Below, piece by piece: positions 61,310 through 64,000 of a DNA stretch of 64,000 bases; position 1 is the first letter of the stretch, and the number at the start of each line of letters is the position of its first letter. A program made the position numbers and the translations under genes. Below the pieces are notes generated by a model, which searched no databases, had not been told where the DNA came from, and was given only the letters and a program-made list of their open reading frames with translations. This stretch comes from Hyphomicrobiales bacterium (GTDB taxonomy: Bacteria > Pseudomonadota > Alphaproteobacteria > Rhizobiales > Rhizobiaceae): assembly GCA_900471485.1 (NCBI GenBank), contig UCEU01000004.1:157900-221899 (forward strand), in the 5' to 3' direction.

Positions 61310-62994
61310 AAAATGACACCGTCAGCGGAGCGGAAGCGCTCGTGGAAATGCTTGCGGCGAACGGCGTCCGCCATGTCTTCGGCCTGTGTGGAGACACCAG
61401 CTTGCCATTCTACGACGCGCTGCACAGGCTCAACCATGGCATGACCCACATTCTGGCTCGTGACGAGCGCAGTGCCGGCTACATGGCCGAGGCCTATGCC
61501 AAGGTCTCCGGCAGGGTTGGCGTTTGCGAGGGGCCGAGCGGAGGCGGAGCGACCTATTTGCTTCCCGCCATCGTCGAGGCCAACGAGTCCTCGGTGCCTG
61601 TTCTGGGCATCACCTCCGACGTGCCCGTCACCTCGCGGGGCCGCTATCCTTTGACGGAACTTGATCAGCAGCGTCTCTACGGCTCGCTGACGAAATGGAA
61701 TGGAACCGCCGACTTGCCGGGTCAGGTCCCGGGCCTGGTCAGGGCGGCCTTCAGGGCGATGACCACGGGACGGGCAGGGGCGACCCATATCTGCATGCCC
61801 TATGACGTTCAAAAGCAGAAATTGGACGCTTCGACACTCTGGGTCCAGCCGGGACATGACAGCTATCCTGCATCGCGCTCGGTTCCTGCGGGCGAGGAAA
61901 TCGCCGCTGCAGCCCAATTGCTCCGGAATGCCGATAACCCGGTATTGATCTGCGGAGGTGGCGTGATGCTATCCGGCGGGACGGCAGAGTTGGCGGCGCT
62001 GGCCGAACTTCTCGACGCGCCCGTCTGCACCACGGTGACGGGGAAAGGCACGATTGCAGAAAGCCACCCGCTGGCTGGCGGCGTCGTGGGTGCCAACGGT
62101 GGCACTCCGGAAAGCCGCTCGATCGTCGAAGTGGCCGATCTGGTGATGTTTATCGGTTGCCGCGCGGGCTCGACCACCACCGAGAACTGGCGCGTGCCCT
62201 CGGGCAATACCACGATCATTCACCTCGACATCGATCCGTCGGTCATAGGGGCAAACTACAAGGTGGCCGCCGCCCTCGTCGGCGACGCCAAGGCAAGCAT
62301 GATGGAGTTGGTAAATGCGCTCGCTGGCCACCGAAAGCGCGGCAACTCGGCCCGCAAACGCGTGGCGGACGCGCAGGCGGCGAAGCGGGACCGTTTGGCT
62401 GCTTTGGCGGACGACGAGGCAAAGCCATTGGTTCCCGAACGTATCATGCAGGCGCTCAATCGCGTCGCAACGCCAGAAACCATAGTTGTCGCGGATCCCG
62501 GCACGCCCTGTCCCTACATCTCCTGCTACTTCGAAATTCAGAAGGCAGGCCGTAGCTTCCTGACGAACCGCGCTCACGGAGCTCTCGGTTATTCGCTCTC
62601 GGCTGCCATCGGCGCGTGGTATGCGAAGCCGGACGCCAAGGTCGTGGCCATCATGGGCGATGGCAGTTTCGGTTTCACGGTCGGCGAGTTGGAGACGGTG
62701 GCGCGACTGGGAATTCCGCTTGTGATCATGGTGGTCTCTAACGCGACGTTCGGATGGATAAAGGCAAGCCAGAAGTCCGGCTACGACGAGAGGTACTTTT
62801 CGGTCGACTTCACGCAGACAGACCACGCCCGGATCGCCGCAGGCTATGGCATCGAGTCCTGCACTGTGACCGAACCGTCCGATCTGGAGCCTCGGCTTCG
62901 CGAGGCCTTCGCGTCGGAGCGCGCCGTTCTCATTGACATCGTAACTCAGCCGCTCCAGGACGCCGCAGCGCCTGTCAGCCAATGGATGGGATAA
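61306..62994 (+). CDS. Thiamine-diphosphate-dependent enzyme, second, different from the first
   Basis: A 562-residue enzyme of the same family but not a close copy of the neighbour. The glutamate region is LARDERSAGYMAEAYAKVSG, and the ThDP motif is MGDGSFGFTVGELETVARLG, ending VVSNATFGWIKASQKSG. The family's nucleotide-like middle domain is at about 200-340. It overlaps the first ThDP gene, so the two are made together; they may act in sequence or associate. Upstream and downstream dehydrogenases suggest decarboxylation of a 2-oxo acid to an aldehyde. Confidence 0.88.
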   Translation: MKNDTVSGAEALVEMLAANGVRHVFGLCGDTSLPFYDALHRLNHGMTHILARDERSAGYMAEAYAKVSGRVGVCEGPSGGGATYLLPAIVEANESSVPVLGITSDVPVTSRGRYPLTELDQQRLYGSLTKWNGTADLPGQVPGLVRAAFRAMTTGRAGATHICMPYDVQKQKLDASTLWVQPGHDSYPASRSVPAGEEIAAAAQLLRNADNPVLICGGGVMLSGGTAELAALAELLDAPVCTTVTGKGTIAESHPLAGGVVGANGGTPESRSIVEVADLVMFIGCRAGSTTTENWRVPSGNTTIIHLDIDPSVIGANYKVAAALVGDAKASMMELVNALAGHRKRGNSARKRVADAQAAKRDRLAALADDEAKPLVPERIMQALNRVATPETIVVADPGTPCPYISCYFEIQKAGRSFLTNRAHGALGYSLSAAIGAWYAKPDAKVVAIMGDGSFGFTVGELETVARLGIPLVIMVVSNATFGWIKASQKSGYDERYFSVDFTQTDHARIAAGYGIESCTVTEPSDLEPRLREAFASERAVLIDIVTQPLQDAAAPVSQWMG

Positions 62995-62998
62995 CACC

Positions 62999-64000
62999 AT
63001 GACCATGTTCCAGAACCTCATCGCCGGAGAATGGGTCGGCACCCACGCTTCCGAAAATATCAATCCGTCGAATACGGGCGAGGTGGTCGGCCTATATGCG
63101 AGCGCCGATGCAAGCGATGTCGCTCAGGCCATCGCCGCCGCCAAGGCCGCATTCCCGGCATGGTCGCGCTCCGGTATCTGGGAGCGCCACGTCATCCTGA
63201 AGAAAACAGGCGACGAGATCATGGCGCGCAAGGACGAGCTCGGCGCGCTGCTTGCCCGCGAGGAGGGCAAGACCCTTCCGGAGGCCATCGGCGAGACCAT
63301 CCGCGCCAGCCAGATCTTCGAATTCTTCGCGGGCGAAGTCCTGCGCCTTGCCGGCGAAACCATTCCGTCCGTGCGCCCCAATATCGGCGTCGAGATCACC
63401 CGAGACCCGCTCGGCGTCATCGGCATCATCACGCCGTGGAATTTCCCGATCGCCATTCCGGCGTGGAAGATCGCGCCGGCGCTCTGTTACGGCAACACCA
63501 TCGTCTTCAAGCCGGCCGATCTTGTCCCGGCCTGCTCCTGGGCGATCGTCGATATCCTGAACCGTGCGGGCCTGCCGAAGGGTGTGCTGAACCTCGTCAT
63601 GGGCAAGGGCTCGATCGTCGGCCAGGCCATGCTCGACAGCCCCGATATTGCAGGCATCACTTTCACCGGCTCCACGGGCACCGGCAAGCGCGTCGCGGCA
63701 TCCTCGATCGAGCATAACCGCAAGTTCCAGCTCGAAATGGGCGGCAAGAACCCGATGGTGGTTCTCGACGACGCCGACCTCACCGTCGCCGTCGAAGCCG
63801 CCGCCAATTCCGGCTTCTTCTCGACCGGCCAGCGCTGCACGGCCTCGTCGCGCCTGATCGTCACCGAAGGCATCCACGACAAGTTCGTGGCGGCGCTGAC
63901 GGCCAAGCTCGAGACGCTTGTCGTCGACAACGCTCTGAAATCAGGCACGCATATCGGCCCTGTTGTCGATGAGCGCCAGCTGAAGACCGACACCGACTAT
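62999..64000 (+). CDS. Aldehyde dehydrogenase (partial, cut by window end)
   Basis: The first 334 residues of an NAD(P)-dependent aldehyde dehydrogenase; the full family length is about 480. Visible: PWNFPIAIPAWKIAPALCYG, the cofactor loop GITFTGSTGTGKRVAA, the catalytic glutamate in LEMGGKNPMVVLDD (about 245) and the catalytic cysteine in STGQRCTASSRL (about 280). It is most like the 2-oxoglutarate semialdehyde type. ATG 62999 is 4 bases after the second ThDP gene, so it belongs to the same operon and would oxidise the aldehyde formed there. Confidence 0.9.
   Translation, partial: MTMFQNLIAGEWVGTHASENINPSNTGEVVGLYASADASDVAQAIAAAKAAFPAWSRSGIWERHVILKKTGDEIMARKDELGALLAREEGKTLPEAIGETIRASQIFEFFAGEVLRLAGETIPSVRPNIGVEITRDPLGVIGIITPWNFPIAIPAWKIAPALCYGNTIVFKPADLVPACSWAIVDILNRAGLPKGVLNLVMGKGSIVGQAMLDSPDIAGITFTGSTGTGKRVAASSIEHNRKFQLEMGGKNPMVVLDDADLTVAVEAAANSGFFSTGQRCTASSRLIVTEGIHDKFVAALTAKLETLVVDNALKSGTHIGPVVDERQLKTDTDY

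Noticed and set aside
1..64000. Mobile elements, CRISPR arrays, rRNA and tRNA genes
   Set aside because: No transposase or integrase motif, no regularly spaced repeat and no tRNA-like cloverleaf was noticed on reading both strands; a dedicated tRNA and repeat search was not possible here.

Overview
The window is high-GC, gene-dense DNA with the style of an alphaproteobacterium of the order Hyphomicrobiales, most likely a Rhizobiaceae member (Rhizobium, Agrobacterium, Shinella or Ensifer type). Pointers are the five solute transporter modules, the rhizobial glxABCD/soxBDAG arrangement, a type III glutamine-synthetase-like enzyme, a fused PhaAB-type Mrp antiporter and many small catabolic operons, each with its own regulator. 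I see no rRNA, tRNA, CRISPR array, insertion sequence or phage gene. It looks like a metabolic region of a chromosome or large replicon.

Layout. (1) 146-3797: a nitrate/taurine-type ABC importer. (2) 4146-8296: a LacI-type regulator divergent from a sugar-binding protein and an unusual hexapeptide-acyltransferase/alpha-toroid fusion; the divergent gap carries overlapping TTTCGCAA/TTGCGAAA dyads. (3) 8640-18975: an amino-sugar operon: Eis-like acetyltransferase, RpiR regulator, NanE epimerase, Gfo/Idh/MocA oxidoreductase, complete sugar ABC importer, NagB, and a NanE-NanK fusion. NanA and NagA are not in the window. (4) 19126-32423: a C1/methylated-amine block: folD, soxGADB (equivalent to N-methylglutamate dehydrogenase mgdDCBA), a GlxA regulator, an XRE-cupin regulator, glxBCD (equivalent to N-methylglutamate synthase mgsABC), a GlnT/GmaS-type ligase and purU. 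Together these can form the N-methylglutamate pathway with tetrahydrofolate-linked C1 oxidation. (5) 32537-40020: two sister SDR dehydrogenases around a GntR regulator, followed by a glycine-betaine-type ABC importer with a double-length permease and a second GlxA-type regulator. (6) 40083-46453: a small XRE regulator divergent from a six-gene Mrp cation/proton antiporter operon. (7) 46795-49239: a PQQ-dependent membrane glucose dehydrogenase. (8) 49605-51562: a TetR regulator with a 34-bp operator-like dyad divergent from a small protein, a frameshifted GlcG/HbpS-like gene and an SDR. (9) 51649-64000: a LysR regulator divergent from an Fe3+/2-AEP-type ABC importer and a tightly coupled catabolic operon: Ldh2-type dehydrogenase, oxaloacetate-decarboxylase-like lyase, FAH-family hydratase, two different thiamine-diphosphate enzymes and an aldehyde dehydrogenase cut by the window edge.

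The genes mostly work as import-plus-catabolism units. In four of the ABC operons a strong hairpin lies immediately behind the binding-protein gene, as expected for making more binding protein than membrane components. The least familiar parts are the acyltransferase-toroid fusion, the mannosamine-type route with two epimerases, and the 11-kb operon at the right end, whose substrate I cannot name.
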